32,288 nucleotides of DNA, taken from an uncultured Lachnospiraceae bacterium (lineage in GTDB: Bacteria > Bacillota > Clostridia > Lachnospirales > Lachnospiraceae). The notes under the pieces are model-generated. The model ran no database searches. It saw only the letters and a list, made by a program, of their open reading frames with translations, and was not told where the DNA came from. How positions within the stretch are numbered: the stretch's first letter is position 1; the number at the start of each line of letters is the position of its first letter. The position numbers and the translations under genes are program-made. Below, one piece after another: positions 15,048 to 23,809 of this stretch. The DNA is taken from NCBI GenBank assembly GCA_905203555.1, contig CAJKWK010000029.1, positions 1 to 32,288 of the forward strand. Reading direction: 5' to 3'.

Positions 15048-15077
15048 TTTGACATTTTTGTCAAAAATTGGTAGTAT
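15048..15077 (+). promoter_or_regulatory. Promoter of the GH20 gene, with palindrome over the -35
   Basis: Consensus TTGACA (15049-15054), a 17-nt spacer, and TAGTAT (15072-15077). The -35 is one half of a palindrome TTTGACA-TTTT-TGTCAAA (15048-15065), a plausible operator. Nothing else is evident in 14940-15047. Confidence 0.7.
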
Positions 15078-15083
15078 TTATAT

Positions 15084-15270
15084 AAATAGTATAAGAAAAT
15101 AACGATGGATTGTTACTATCTAGAGTAGGCAAAACCTTTTTAGCCGATTGTATAGTCGGTAAAGTGGGGGATTGTCTCTTTTTTTTCTTGTATTATTTTG
15201 GGATATCGGGCAAAATCCCAGGAAGTTATGAAGAAGGAAATGAAAAAGAATAAGGAGGAAAAAGAACACA
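15084..15270 (+). promoter_or_regulatory. Long structured leader of the GH20 gene, class unknown
   Basis: About 187 nt from the predicted start to the ATG. Visible elements: a hairpin CCGATT/AGTCGG with loop GTAT (about 15143-15158), a GTGGGGG block, an eight-T run at about 15179-15186, and a second hairpin TGGGAT/ATCCCA (about 15199-15220), then AAGGAGG. I could not match it to a known riboswitch class. Confidence 0.4.
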
Positions 15271-18200
15271 ATGCATAATATGAAAAAGGCATTTAAAAGA
15301 CTGTTAGCAGTATCGCTATGTGCCAGCTGCGTATTGTCAAGCGGAATGAGCTCTTTTGCGGAAGAACCTGCTGAAAAGGCTACAAATCTTGCCTTAGGCT
15401 GTCAGGCAACTGCAAATGCAGAGTACAATCAAGGACAAGTTGACATGCGTGCTGTAAAAGCTATTGACGGCAATGACGAAACCCGCTGGTCTTCAGAAGG
15501 GGCGGCTCCGGGATGGCTGCAGGTAGATCTGGGAGCACAGAAGTCATTTACAGAATTCCGTATTTTAAGTGAAGGCGGAACAGGAGCTACTGTAGGGCAA
15601 CAGTTGATCGGTAAGTTCAAAATCGAAGGTTCTAACGATAATTCCACTTGGACTTTGATTCATCAATCAGAGGACAAGAAAGCAGAAGGATTTCCACAGG
15701 ATACAGTAGTTACACTGGATGAACCGGTAAGTTATCAGTATGTGAAATTAACTGTAGAGTCATTGAAAGATGGGGCATATAATAGTGTGTCTATTCGTGA
15801 ATTTGAGATTCGAGACAAAGCAGTAACAGCTCCGGATACCCCTCAAAATCCGGAAGAAAACGTTGCCCAGGGGAAAACTGCTGCTGCTGATTCTACAGAA
15901 GATGGCAATTTGACTGCAGCGAAAGCAGTTGATGGTAATACAAAAGATCGAAGCTCCAGATGGAGCAGTGCGGTACAGGATGCTCCGCATTGGATTTATG
16001 TTGATCTTGGAAAAGAAATGGATGTAAAAACAGTCCGCATTTTCTGGGAAACAAGAAAAGCAACAGATTATAAAATACAGACTGCGAATACAACAGCTGT
16101 ACCGCAGGAATCTGAATGGGAAGATGTAAAGCACATACAGACGAATCCGAAGGCTTTGAAGGATACAATTACTTTGGATGCAGTTAAGAAAGCAAGATAT
16201 GTTCGTTTGTATATCAACTCATTTACAAGTCAGGATCCAGACAATGCATCGGCAAACTGGAATTCTATTTCTATCTATGAAATGGAAGTATATGGTGGCG
16301 CTCCGAAGGTAGATCTTGAAGAACTTATTTCTGTTGATACACCGAACAAGGGGGATAAGAAATTAACGGTTCATATTCCGGAGGAAACGGACACAGAAAA
16401 AGTAACTTATAATGGAACAGATTATGAACAGGTTGTAGATGCAGATCTGAATATCTATCAGCCGGTTGTAGATACAACAGTAAAAGTTTCGTTTAAAATT
16501 GAAAATAAGGAAAACGACACTTATCGTTTTAAGGAAATTCCGGTAACTGTTCCGGGAGAATATCAGATTGCAGAAGGAGATAATGCTGCACCGGATGTGT
16601 TACCGGAAATCAGAGAATGGAAGGGAAATGCCGGAGAGTTTACTCCAAATGCCGGAAGCCGTATTGTTATTCGAGATGCCGGTTTGAAGGAAACAGCAGA
16701 AGCATTTGCAAAAGATTATGAGGCAATCATGGGGCAGAGACTTCCAGTTGTAACTGCAGATTCAGCGAATGCAGGGGATTTCTTCTTTGCTTTGACAGAG
16801 GCAGGCAAAGGACTTCAAGATGAAGGCTACAGAATGACAGTGGATGAAAAGGTTTCCGTAGAAGCAGAGACAACAAGAGGAGCATTCTGGGCAACAAGAA
16901 CGATTTTGCAGAGTTTGAAAGCGGCTGGAAATATTCCGCAGGGTGTTGCAAGAGATTATCCGCTCTATAAAGTACGTGGATTTATTTTGGACGTTGGACG
17001 TAAAACATTTACAATGGATTGGCTGGAAGATACCGTAAAACAGATGTCATGGTATAAGATGAACGACTTCCAGATTCATTTGAATGATAACTTAATTCCA
17101 TTGGAGCACTATTCTCAGATCGGAGAAGACCCAATGCAGGCTTATTCTGCATTTCGTCTGGAATCTGATATCAAAGAAGGCGGAAAAGATGGATTGTATA
17201 AGGCAGATCTTACAAGCAAGGATGTGTTCTATACAAAAGAAGAGTTCCGTAATTTGATTCAGGAATCCAGAGTGTATGGTGTGGATATTGTACCGGAGAT
17301 CGATACACCGGCACACTCTCTCGCGTTGACAAAGGTAAGACCGGACCTGCGCCATGGCACCTATGGAAGAGACAACGATCATCTTGCGTTGAAAGAGAAA
17401 TATGATGAGAGTTTAGAATTTGTACAGAGTATTTTTAATGAGTATATGGGCAAAGATTTGTCAAATCCGGTATTTGATAAAGATACCATTGTACATGTCG
17501 GTGCAGATGAATATACGGCGGCACCGGAGGCATATAGAAAGTTTGCAGACGATATGCTTAAGTACGTACAGGACAGCGGACGTACACCACGTATCTGGGG
17601 AAGTCTTTCTTCAATCAAGGGAAATACTTCAGTGCGTAGTGAAGGTGTGCAGATGAACCTGTGGAACTTTGGATGGGCAAATATGGACAAGATGTACGAG
17701 CAGGGTTACGATTTGATTAACTGTAACGACGGCAATTACTACATTGTTCCAAATGCCGGCTATTACTATGATTATTTGAATGCAGATGTATTATATAATC
17801 TGGCAATCAACTCCATTGGCGGTGTGACAATTCCGGCAGGAGATAAACAGATGATCGGCGGCGCCATTGCAGTATGGAATGACATGACAGATTATCTGGA
17901 AAATGGTGTCAGTGAATATGATGTATATGATCGTATTGATAATGAAATCGCATTGTTTGGCGCTAAGTTGTGGGGAAAAGGAAATAAGGATTTAAATGCG
18001 GCAAAAGAAGATTATGCTGTACTTGGAACAGCTCCACGAACAAACTTTACATACGAGACAGCAAAGAATGAGGAAGGTACAGCAGCACATTATCCAATGG
18101 ACAATATGAAAGATGCTTCCGGCAATGGATATGATCTTCAAAATGGAAAAAATGCTGCAATCGAAAGTGTAGATGGAAGAAATGCACTGAAACTTACAGG

Positions 18201-20052
18201 AAATGAAAGTTATGTGAGCACAGACCTTACAACAGTTGGTCTTGGAAATGATTTGCGTGTCAAGGTAAAGAGAACAACAGACAGTAATGATGAACAGATT
18301 CTCTTTGAGAGCAGCTATGGAACAATCAAAGCGGTTCAAAAAGAAACCGGAAAGGTTGGATTTACAAGGGAAAATCACGACTATTCCTTTAACTATAAAC
18401 TGCCTGTAAATGAATGGGTAGAATTGGAGTTCAAAAATGAGCAGAATAGAGCATATCTCTATGTAAATGGAGAATTGAGAGACGTGCTTGGGGATGACGA
18501 ACGAGTAGAAGGAAGACCGTTGCTTGCAACAACAATGTTCCCGATGGAGAGAATCGGAAGTACGAAGAATGCATTTGTAGGTTACGTGGATGATGTTCGT
18601 CTAGGAACAAACGCAGAGTTTGCATCTACAATGCCATTGGATTATGCAGTGATTACTGCAAATCAGGTAATTGGAAAAACGGAAAGCACTGAACTTGTGC
18701 AGCTTATGAAAGAAGCAGAGGCAATTTTTGCATCCTATAATCCAGATGCGGCAGCAATCAGTGAATTAGCTGCACAGATCGAAACTATTGTAGAGAACAT
18801 CGGTTATGAAGAAGCGGATTACAGCAGAATTGAGAGTCTGAAGAAAACAATTCCAACAGATCGTACACTATTTACACAGGAATCCGTAGCATGGCTGGAT
18901 TATGTGCTTTCACAGATCCGTACCGGATTACCGGTCGAAATGCAGAATACAGTAGATGGTTATGAGAAGATGCTGGCAGATGCTCTGGCAGGATTGACAT
19001 TGGTTGAAGGCAGAAATATTAATTATGTAGATAATGGTCAGATTACTGCAACAGCATCCTCACATCAGGATAACGGATCGGCACCGAGCAAAGCGTTGGA
19101 TGGAGATCCAAGTACAATTTGGCATTCAAAATGGGATATTACAACAATGCCGCATTGGATTGATCTGGAAATGGCTGAGCCGACATCGGTTGATGGTCTG
19201 ACTTATGTTCCACGTCAGACAGGGACAAATGGAAATGTAACCAAATATGAAATTCAGATCAGTGATGATGGAACGAATTATACAACTCATGCAACGGGTA
19301 CATTGAAAAGTAATGGGGATACAAAAATCATTGAATTTGAAAAAGTGACTACAAAACATGTTCGTCTTGTTTATTTGGAAGCGGTAAATAACAATGGTTC
19401 AGCAGCAGAATTGAAACTGCATCAAGCGGATGTACCGGCAGATATTGAAAGTTTGAATGCTATGATTAAAGAGGCAAAAGCAATCCAAAATGAAGGATTT
19501 ACCGCAGAATCATGGGAAGCTCTTCAGGACAAGATTGCAGATGCAGAATCATTGGCAGCGATGGAAAATGCAGACGCAAATGATGTAGAAATTATGAAGA
19601 GAGAACTTTCGAAAGCAATGGTATCACTTGTTCTGGAGCAGAAAGCAGAACCTGATCCGGAGCCTGAGGAAGTAAGTAAAAAAGAACTGGAAAAATTCTA
19701 TAATGAATGTCTTGCATTTTATAAGGAGAAAAATCATTCGAAAGAAAATTGGAAGACATATCAGGATGCTCTGGCAGCAGTAAAGGAAGTTCTGGATAAC
19801 GATAAGGCAACTCAGGAAGATGTTGAAAGGGCGTTGGAACAGCTTGTAAAGATTACAGCGAAGATGAATAAAGAACTGAAGGATGATCCGCAGACACCAT
19901 CTAATCCATCCGAAACAGGTGGAAACCAGAAACCGGATAAGAACAATCCGGTTAAGACCGGAGACGAAGCTCCGATTTTCTTTATGGCAGTTCTGGTATT
20001 TGCGGCAGGTGCGATTCTTGTGATTTTTGGAAAAAGAGCAAGAAAAAGATAA
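15271..20052 (+). CDS. Wall-anchored GH20 beta-N-acetylhexosaminidase / lacto-N-biosidase-like enzyme
   Basis: A 1593-residue secreted enzyme. In order: signal peptide (cut likely after SSFA, about 31); F5/8-type C modules at about 37-183 and 197-344, the second with HWIYVDLG; a beta region (350-435); a GH20b N-domain (440-560); the GH20 catalytic barrel (564-907) with the acid pair Asp746-Glu747 in HVGADEY; a LamG-like module (937-1117); a third F5/8C module (1247-1385, HWIDLEM); two FIVAR-type helical repeats (1391-1454, 1468-1534); and a sorting signal NPVKTGD, membrane helix and basic tail. Retaining GH20 enzymes remove terminal GlcNAc or GalNAc, or lacto-N-biose; HVGADE rather than HxGGDE leaves substrate open. 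The carbohydrate-binding modules suggest mucin or milk-type glycans. A single gene with its own promoter and terminator. Confidence 0.88.
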   Translation: MHNMKKAFKRLLAVSLCASCVLSSGMSSFAEEPAEKATNLALGCQATANAEYNQGQVDMRAVKAIDGNDETRWSSEGAAPGWLQVDLGAQKSFTEFRILSEGGTGATVGQQLIGKFKIEGSNDNSTWTLIHQSEDKKAEGFPQDTVVTLDEPVSYQYVKLTVESLKDGAYNSVSIREFEIRDKAVTAPDTPQNPEENVAQGKTAAADSTEDGNLTAAKAVDGNTKDRSSRWSSAVQDAPHWIYVDLGKEMDVKTVRIFWETRKATDYKIQTANTTAVPQESEWEDVKHIQTNPKALKDTITLDAVKKARYVRLYINSFTSQDPDNASANWNSISIYEMEVYGGAPKVDLEELISVDTPNKGDKKLTVHIPEETDTEKVTYNGTDYEQVVDADLNIYQPVVDTTVKVSFKIENKENDTYRFKEIPVTVPGEYQIAEGDNAAPDVLPEIREWKGNAGEFTPNAGSRIVIRDAGLKETAEAFAKDYEAIMGQRLPVVTADSANAGDFFFALTEAGKGLQDEGYRMTVDEKVSVEAETTRGAFWATRTILQSLKAAGNIPQGVARDYPLYKVRGFILDVGRKTFTMDWLEDTVKQMSWYKMNDFQIHLNDNLIPLEHYSQIGEDPMQAYSAFRLESDIKEGGKDGLYKADLTSKDVFYTKEEFRNLIQESRVYGVDIVPEIDTPAHSLALTKVRPDLRHGTYGRDNDHLALKEKYDESLEFVQSIFNEYMGKDLSNPVFDKDTIVHVGADEYTAAPEAYRKFADDMLKYVQDSGRTPRIWGSLSSIKGNTSVRSEGVQMNLWNFGWANMDKMYEQGYDLINCNDGNYYIVPNAGYYYDYLNADVLYNLAINSIGGVTIPAGDKQMIGGAIAVWNDMTDYLENGVSEYDVYDRIDNEIALFGAKLWGKGNKDLNAAKEDYAVLGTAPRTNFTYETAKNEEGTAAHYPMDNMKDASGNGYDLQNGKNAAIESVDGRNALKLTGNESYVSTDLTTVGLGNDLRVKVKRTTDSNDEQILFESSYGTIKAVQKETGKVGFTRENHDYSFNYKLPVNEWVELEFKNEQNRAYLYVNGELRDVLGDDERVEGRPLLATTMFPMERIGSTKNAFVGYVDDVRLGTNAEFASTMPLDYAVITANQVIGKTESTELVQLMKEAEAIFASYNPDAAAISELAAQIETIVENIGYEEADYSRIESLKKTIPTDRTLFTQESVAWLDYVLSQIRTGLPVEMQNTVDGYEKMLADALAGLTLVEGRNINYVDNGQITATASSHQDNGSAPSKALDGDPSTIWHSKWDITTMPHWIDLEMAEPTSVDGLTYVPRQTGTNGNVTKYEIQISDDGTNYTTHATGTLKSNGDTKIIEFEKVTTKHVRLVYLEAVNNNGSAAELKLHQADVPADIESLNAMIKEAKAIQNEGFTAESWEALQDKIADAESLAAMENADANDVEIMKRELSKAMVSLVLEQKAEPDPEPEEVSKKELEKFYNECLAFYKEKNHSKENWKTYQDALAAVKEVLDNDKATQEDVERALEQLVKITAKMNKELKDDPQTPSNPSETGGNQKPDKNNPVKTGDEAPIFFMAVLVFAAGAILVIFGKRARKR

Positions 20053-20082
20053 TCGTATACGTTGTATCAAATAAGTACAGTG

Positions 20083-20123
20083 AAAAAGGAGTTTGCGCAT
20101 GAAAGTGTGCGGCTCCTTTTTTT
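20083..20123 (+). terminator. Terminator after the GH20 gene
   Basis: AAAAAGGAG...GCGCAT pairs with GTGTGC...CTCCTTTTTTT around a GAAA loop; seven T residues follow the stem. Confidence 0.88.
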
Positions 20124-20197
20124 GATGAATCCCTGAATTTTCTTAAAAACTTTATAAACGACGTGAAGAAACCGTATGAAAAAAAGAAAAAATATTT

Positions 20198-20225
20198 TGT
20201 CTCTTTCTTGTTCTTGGTGTATAAT
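20198..20225 (+). promoter_or_regulatory. Promoter of the NSS transporter
   Basis: TTGTCT (20198-20203), a 16-nt spacer, and a perfect TATAAT (20220-20225). The leader to the ATG is about 42 nt. Confidence 0.6.
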
Positions 20226-20273
20226 GTGTAGGATATGCAAAAAAAGAATGTTTTGAGAGAGAGGGAATGTAAA

Positions 20274-21644
20274 ATGAAACGAGAAAAATTTGGTTCTCGT
20301 CTGGGGTTCATTCTGATTTCAGCAGGATGCGCAATCGGATTGGGAAATGTATGGCGGTTCCCGTATATTACAGGAGCATATGGTGGAGCGGCGTTTGTGC
20401 TGATTTATTTATTTTTCCTTGTAGTATTGGGACTGCCGATTATGGTTATGGAGTTTTCTGTGGGAAGAGCCAGTCAGAAGAGTGCAGCGTTATCATTTGA
20501 TAAACTGGAGCCAAAGGGAACAAAGTGGCATTGGTATAAATACGGTGCAATGGCAGGAAATTATTTGCTAATGATGTTTTATACAACGATTGGCGGATGG
20601 ATGCTTTTGTATTTTGTAAAAATGCTGACAGGACAGTTTGAGGGATTGGATGCAACCGGAGTAGCCAATGAGTTTGGTGAATTGATGGGGCAGCCGGTTC
20701 TGATGGCAGTGTGTATGATTATTGTAGTGGCAGTATGTTTTGCAATATGTAATCTGGGACTTCAAAAGGGAGTCGAAGGAATCACAAAGGTTATGATGGT
20801 TCTTTTGTTGGGCTTGATGGTTTTGCTTGCAGTACGTTCTGCAACACTTCCGGGAGCGTCCGAAGGATTGAAATTTTATCTGCTGCCTGATTTTGGCAAG
20901 ATTCATGATGCAGGGTTAAAAGAAGTCGTTTTTGCAGCTATGGGACAGTCCTTCTTTACGTTGAGCCTTGGAATCGGAGCAATTGCTATTTTCGGAAGTT
21001 ATATTGATAAGTCCAGAAGTCTGACAGGCGAGGCAGTCTGCGTAACTGTTCTGGATACTTGTGTAGCCTTGATTGCAGGATTGATTATTTTCCCGGCATG
21101 TTTTGCATTTGGGGTGAATCCGGACAGTGGACCGAACCTGATTTTTATTACTCTGCCGAATATTTTTAATGCTATGAGCGGTGGCAGAATCTGGGGGGCG
21201 CTGTTCTTCCTTTGTATGATGTTTGCGGCAGCGTCTACGATTATTGCAGTATTTGAAAATATTATTTCATTTGCGATGGATTTGACAGGCTGTACGAGAC
21301 AGAAAGCAGTAATCTGCAATCTGTTTGCAATTATTATTCTGTCTTTGCCATGCCTGCTTGGATTTAATGTATTAAGCGGAGTACAGTTGTTAGGAGAAGG
21401 TTCTACAATTCTGGATTTTGAAGACTTCCTTGTCAGCAACAACCTGTTGCCGTTGGGTAGTTTGATTTATCTGTTATTCTGTACCAGTCGTTACGGATGG
21501 GGCTGGAAGAACTTTACCAAAGAGGCGAACAGCGGAGAAGGTTTAAAGTTCCCGAAATGGGCAAGAATCTATGTTTCATACATTTTGCCGATTATTGTAC
21601 TGGTGATTTTCGTACAGGGATATTGGGGAATTTTCCATAAATAA
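20274..21644 (+). CDS. Sodium-dependent transporter, NSS/SNF family
   Basis: A 456-residue multi-pass membrane protein of the neurotransmitter:sodium symporter family (LeuT type). The hallmark of the first helix, GLGNVWRFPYITGAYGG, lies at about 22-38, and about eleven to twelve hydrophobic segments follow. Family members import amino acids or related amines with Na+; the specific substrate is not evident. I chose ATG 20274 (GAGGG eight bases upstream, KREKFGSRLGF typical of the family) over a start at 20235 without a site. Monocistronic: promoter upstream, terminator at 21683-21724. Confidence 0.93.
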   Translation: MKREKFGSRLGFILISAGCAIGLGNVWRFPYITGAYGGAAFVLIYLFFLVVLGLPIMVMEFSVGRASQKSAALSFDKLEPKGTKWHWYKYGAMAGNYLLMMFYTTIGGWMLLYFVKMLTGQFEGLDATGVANEFGELMGQPVLMAVCMIIVVAVCFAICNLGLQKGVEGITKVMMVLLLGLMVLLAVRSATLPGASEGLKFYLLPDFGKIHDAGLKEVVFAAMGQSFFTLSLGIGAIAIFGSYIDKSRSLTGEAVCVTVLDTCVALIAGLIIFPACFAFGVNPDSGPNLIFITLPNIFNAMSGGRIWGALFFLCMMFAAASTIIAVFENIISFAMDLTGCTRQKAVICNLFAIIILSLPCLLGFNVLSGVQLLGEGSTILDFEDFLVSNNLLPLGSLIYLLFCTSRYGWGWKNFTKEANSGEGLKFPKWARIYVSYILPIIVLVIFVQGYWGIFHK

Positions 21645-21682
21645 ATATGTTTTATTGATGGAAATTAGGATAACTAAAATGG

Positions 21683-21724
21683 AAAAAAAGAGAGGAAATG
21701 CGAAAAAACGTGTTTTCTCTCTTT
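21683..21724. terminator. Terminator after the NSS transporter
   Basis: AAAAGAGAGGAAA pairs with TTTTCTCTCTTTT around an A-rich loop. The ends are A-rich on one side and T-rich on the other, so it may work both ways. Confidence 0.75.
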
Positions 21725-21737
21725 TGCAATTTTTATT

Positions 21738-21976
21738 TATTATTTGAGCGGCTTCATATCCGATGGCGTAATCAGCAGAATCCATAATGGAAAGCGCCAG
21801 TTCTTTCATGATATCTAAAGTTTCTAAAGTTGCCTTTCCATCCAGTACATCTGTGATGAATTGGCTTAACTGTCCCAGTCCGATACGACAGGGAACACAT
21901 TTGCCACAGGTCTTTGTACAGGTCTTCTACCACAAGTTGAGCTTTCGATGGGGTCGATAATTCAAGTTTGTTCATA
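21738..21976 (-). pseudogene. Decayed C-terminal fragment of a NuoF-type iron-sulfur flavoprotein
   Basis: On the minus strand a frame reads TKTCGKCVPCRIGLGQLSQF followed by ITDVLDGKATLETLDIMKELALSIMDS and YAIGYEAAQI. This is the 4Fe-4S-binding SLBB/NuoF-C region of NADH dehydrogenase or hydrogenase-type flavoprotein subunits (CGxCxPCRxG). A stop codon sits just before it in that frame, and the only upstream ATG (21976) is in another frame, so it cannot be translated as one protein. The flavin and NADH domains are absent. A remnant of about 75 codons, probably left by deletion. Confidence 0.72.
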
Positions 21977-21980
21977 AGCA

Positions 21981-22020
21981 AGAATAGTTATTTTTTAGAC
22001 AGAATAGTTATTTCTTAGAC
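21981..22020. repeat. Tandem direct repeat, 2 x 20 bp
   Basis: Two adjacent 20-bp units, AGAATAGTTATTTYTTAGAC, at 21981-22000 and 22001-22020, differing at one base. They lie between the NuoF-type remnant and the promoter region of the antiporter. Confidence 0.85.
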
Positions 22021-22092
22021 AAACAGATGTGGAGATTTTGTTAGGAATATATTATAATGAAGAGGAATTATAGAGGAAATGAGGAAAAAACT

Positions 22093-23007
22093 ATGATGTA
22101 TATTCTTTTATTGCTTGGATTTGTTCTGTTGATTAAAGGTGCAGATTATTTTGTGGAGGCTAGTTCCTCTGTTGCGAAATCGCTGCGCGTACCAAGCATT
22201 ATCATTGGATTGACGATTGTTGCATTTGGAACAAGTGCACCAGAATTGGCGGTTAGTGTAACAGCTGCAATGGAAGGGAATAATGACATAGCAGTTGGGA
22301 ATGTATTGGGATCTAATTTATTTAATTTATTAGTGGTTTTAGGTGCGTGTGGAGTAATTTTGCCGATTAAAGTGAAACTGCGGTGGGATTATTTTGCAAC
22401 CTTGATCGTTTCGATTGTGTTATTGGGGTTGATCGCATTTGATTTGAAACTGGGACGTGCAGATGGAATTCTTTTGCTTGGATTGTTTCTTACTTTTTTA
22501 GGACTGACCATTCGAGATGCATTGGTGAATCGGATACAAGGAACAGAAGAATTTGAAGTGCTGTCTCCGGTTCGGTGCATTGTTTATATCATAGGAGGAC
22601 TTGCAGCCATTGTATTTGGTGGAGATCTGGTAGTGGGCAATGCAAGTAAGATAGCAACTTCTTTTGGGTTAAGTCAGAATTTGATCGGTTTGACAATCGT
22701 TGCGTTAGGAACGTCTTTGCCGGAACTGGTCACATCTGTTGTTGCCTCAAAAAAAGGAGAAAATGGACTTGCAATTGGTAATGTAATTGGCTCAAATCTG
22801 TTTAATATCCTAATGGTATTGGCTTTGTCTGCAACGATTTCTCCGATTACAATCAACCCCTTGTCTGTGCAGGATGCAGTTATCTTAATTCTGTCCACAG
22901 TCATTACTTTGATTTTGTGTCGCAGAAAGAATGAAATCAGCCGTTTGGATGGTGCATTGATGATTGGAATGTATGCGGTTTATATGGCATTTATTATTTT
23001 AAGATAA
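22093..23007 (+). CDS. Calcium/sodium antiporter, CaCA (YrbG) family
   Basis: A 304-residue membrane protein with two inverted alpha-repeats, the signature of Na+/Ca2+ exchangers: GTSAPELAVS (46-55) with GNVLGSNLFN, and GTSLPELVTS (206-215) with GNVIGSNLFN. The acidic Glu in each GTSxPE motif coordinates the cation. Ten hydrophobic helices are expected. The start is ATG 22093, with GAGG eight bases upstream; an ATG at 22057 lies within a TATAAT box (22053-22058). It probably expels Ca2+. The gene ends four bases before the convergent permease, with no visible terminator. Confidence 0.93.
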   Translation: MMYILLLLGFVLLIKGADYFVEASSSVAKSLRVPSIIIGLTIVAFGTSAPELAVSVTAAMEGNNDIAVGNVLGSNLFNLLVVLGACGVILPIKVKLRWDYFATLIVSIVLLGLIAFDLKLGRADGILLLGLFLTFLGLTIRDALVNRIQGTEEFEVLSPVRCIVYIIGGLAAIVFGGDLVVGNASKIATSFGLSQNLIGLTIVALGTSLPELVTSVVASKKGENGLAIGNVIGSNLFNILMVLALSATISPITINPLSVQDAVILILSTVITLILCRRKNEISRLDGALMIGMYAVYMAFIILR

Positions 23008-23011
23008 AGAA

Positions 23012-23809
23012 TTAATATTTTTTCAGATACCATTTTTCAATTAGATTAATCAGCGCATATAAACACATTGCCATCATACACAATAGGACGATTGACATGA
23101 GAAGCCAATCCATCTTGAAGACCTGACTGGAATAGATGATCAAGTATCCCAGTCCGCTGCGGGCGGCAAGAAATTCTCCGATGATTACGCCTACCAGACA
23201 TAGACCGATGTTTACTTTCATATTACTGATGATTGCAGGAATTGAACTGGGGAGCACTACTTTTGTGAGTGCGTGCCAGCGATTGCCATGCAAAGTATAA
23301 ATGAGCTTGATTTTTTCTTTGTCCACGTTTATAAAACTGGTGTATAGATTTAAGATGCTTCCAAAGATGGCAACGGACATTCCGGCGACGATAATTGTTG
23401 TCGGAGTAGCACCGAGCCATACGATTAATAAGGGAGCAAGCGCTGATTTTGGAAGACTGTTTAATACGACCAGGTAGGGGTCCAGAATTTCGGATAGTTT
23501 TTTGCTGCACCAGAGCAGAACTGCGGTGATGATACTGAAAATTGTTACAAGGATAAAACTTACGATGGTTTCGTAAAGTGTTGTCCAGAGGTGGAGAAAA
23601 ATCGTACGATCTTTTACCATCGTCCAAAAACAGAGGGCAATTTTTGAGGGACTGCTGAAAATAAAAGAATCAATGATTCCGGCGTTAGCGGTGAATTCCC
23701 AGAGAAATAGAAAACTCAACAGGATGGCGATTCTGGAAACACGTACGATTCTCTGGTGTTTTTTGCGTTGGTTCAGAAAGTTCTGCTGTCCTTTGGAAAT
23801 TTTATTCAT
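23012..23809 (-). CDS. ABC transporter permease (SsuC/TauC/ThiX type)
   Basis: A 265-residue permease of the BPD_transp_1 family with about six helices. The EAA-type loop is recognisable near residues 180-225 (LPSSIPAIISNMK, then GEFLAARSGLGY). This subfamily works with SsuB/TauB/ThiZ-type ATPases in import of sulfonates, nitrate, taurine or thiamine precursors; the substrate is undetermined because no binding protein is adjacent. AAGGAG lies ten bases before the ATG. It overlaps the end of the ATPase gene by eight bases, so the two are coupled. Confidence 0.9.
   Translation of the reverse strand: MNKISKGQQNFLNQRKKHQRIVRVSRIAILLSFLFLWEFTANAGIIDSFIFSSPSKIALCFWTMVKDRTIFLHLWTTLYETIVSFILVTIFSIITAVLLWCSKKLSEILDPYLVVLNSLPKSALAPLLIVWLGATPTTIIVAGMSVAIFGSILNLYTSFINVDKEKIKLIYTLHGNRWHALTKVVLPSSIPAIISNMKVNIGLCLVGVIIGEFLAARSGLGYLIIYSSQVFKMDWLLMSIVLLCMMAMCLYALINLIEKWYLKKY

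Noticed and set aside
15143..15230. Cyclic-di-GMP (GEMM) riboswitch ahead of the GH20 gene, suggested by GGCAAAACC and GGTAAAG
   Set aside because: The second conserved GACGCAAAGC block and the GGGTTACCG end are missing, so the match is superficial.
21981..22020. CRISPR array start
   Set aside because: The two repeats are directly adjacent with no spacers, and no cas genes are present.
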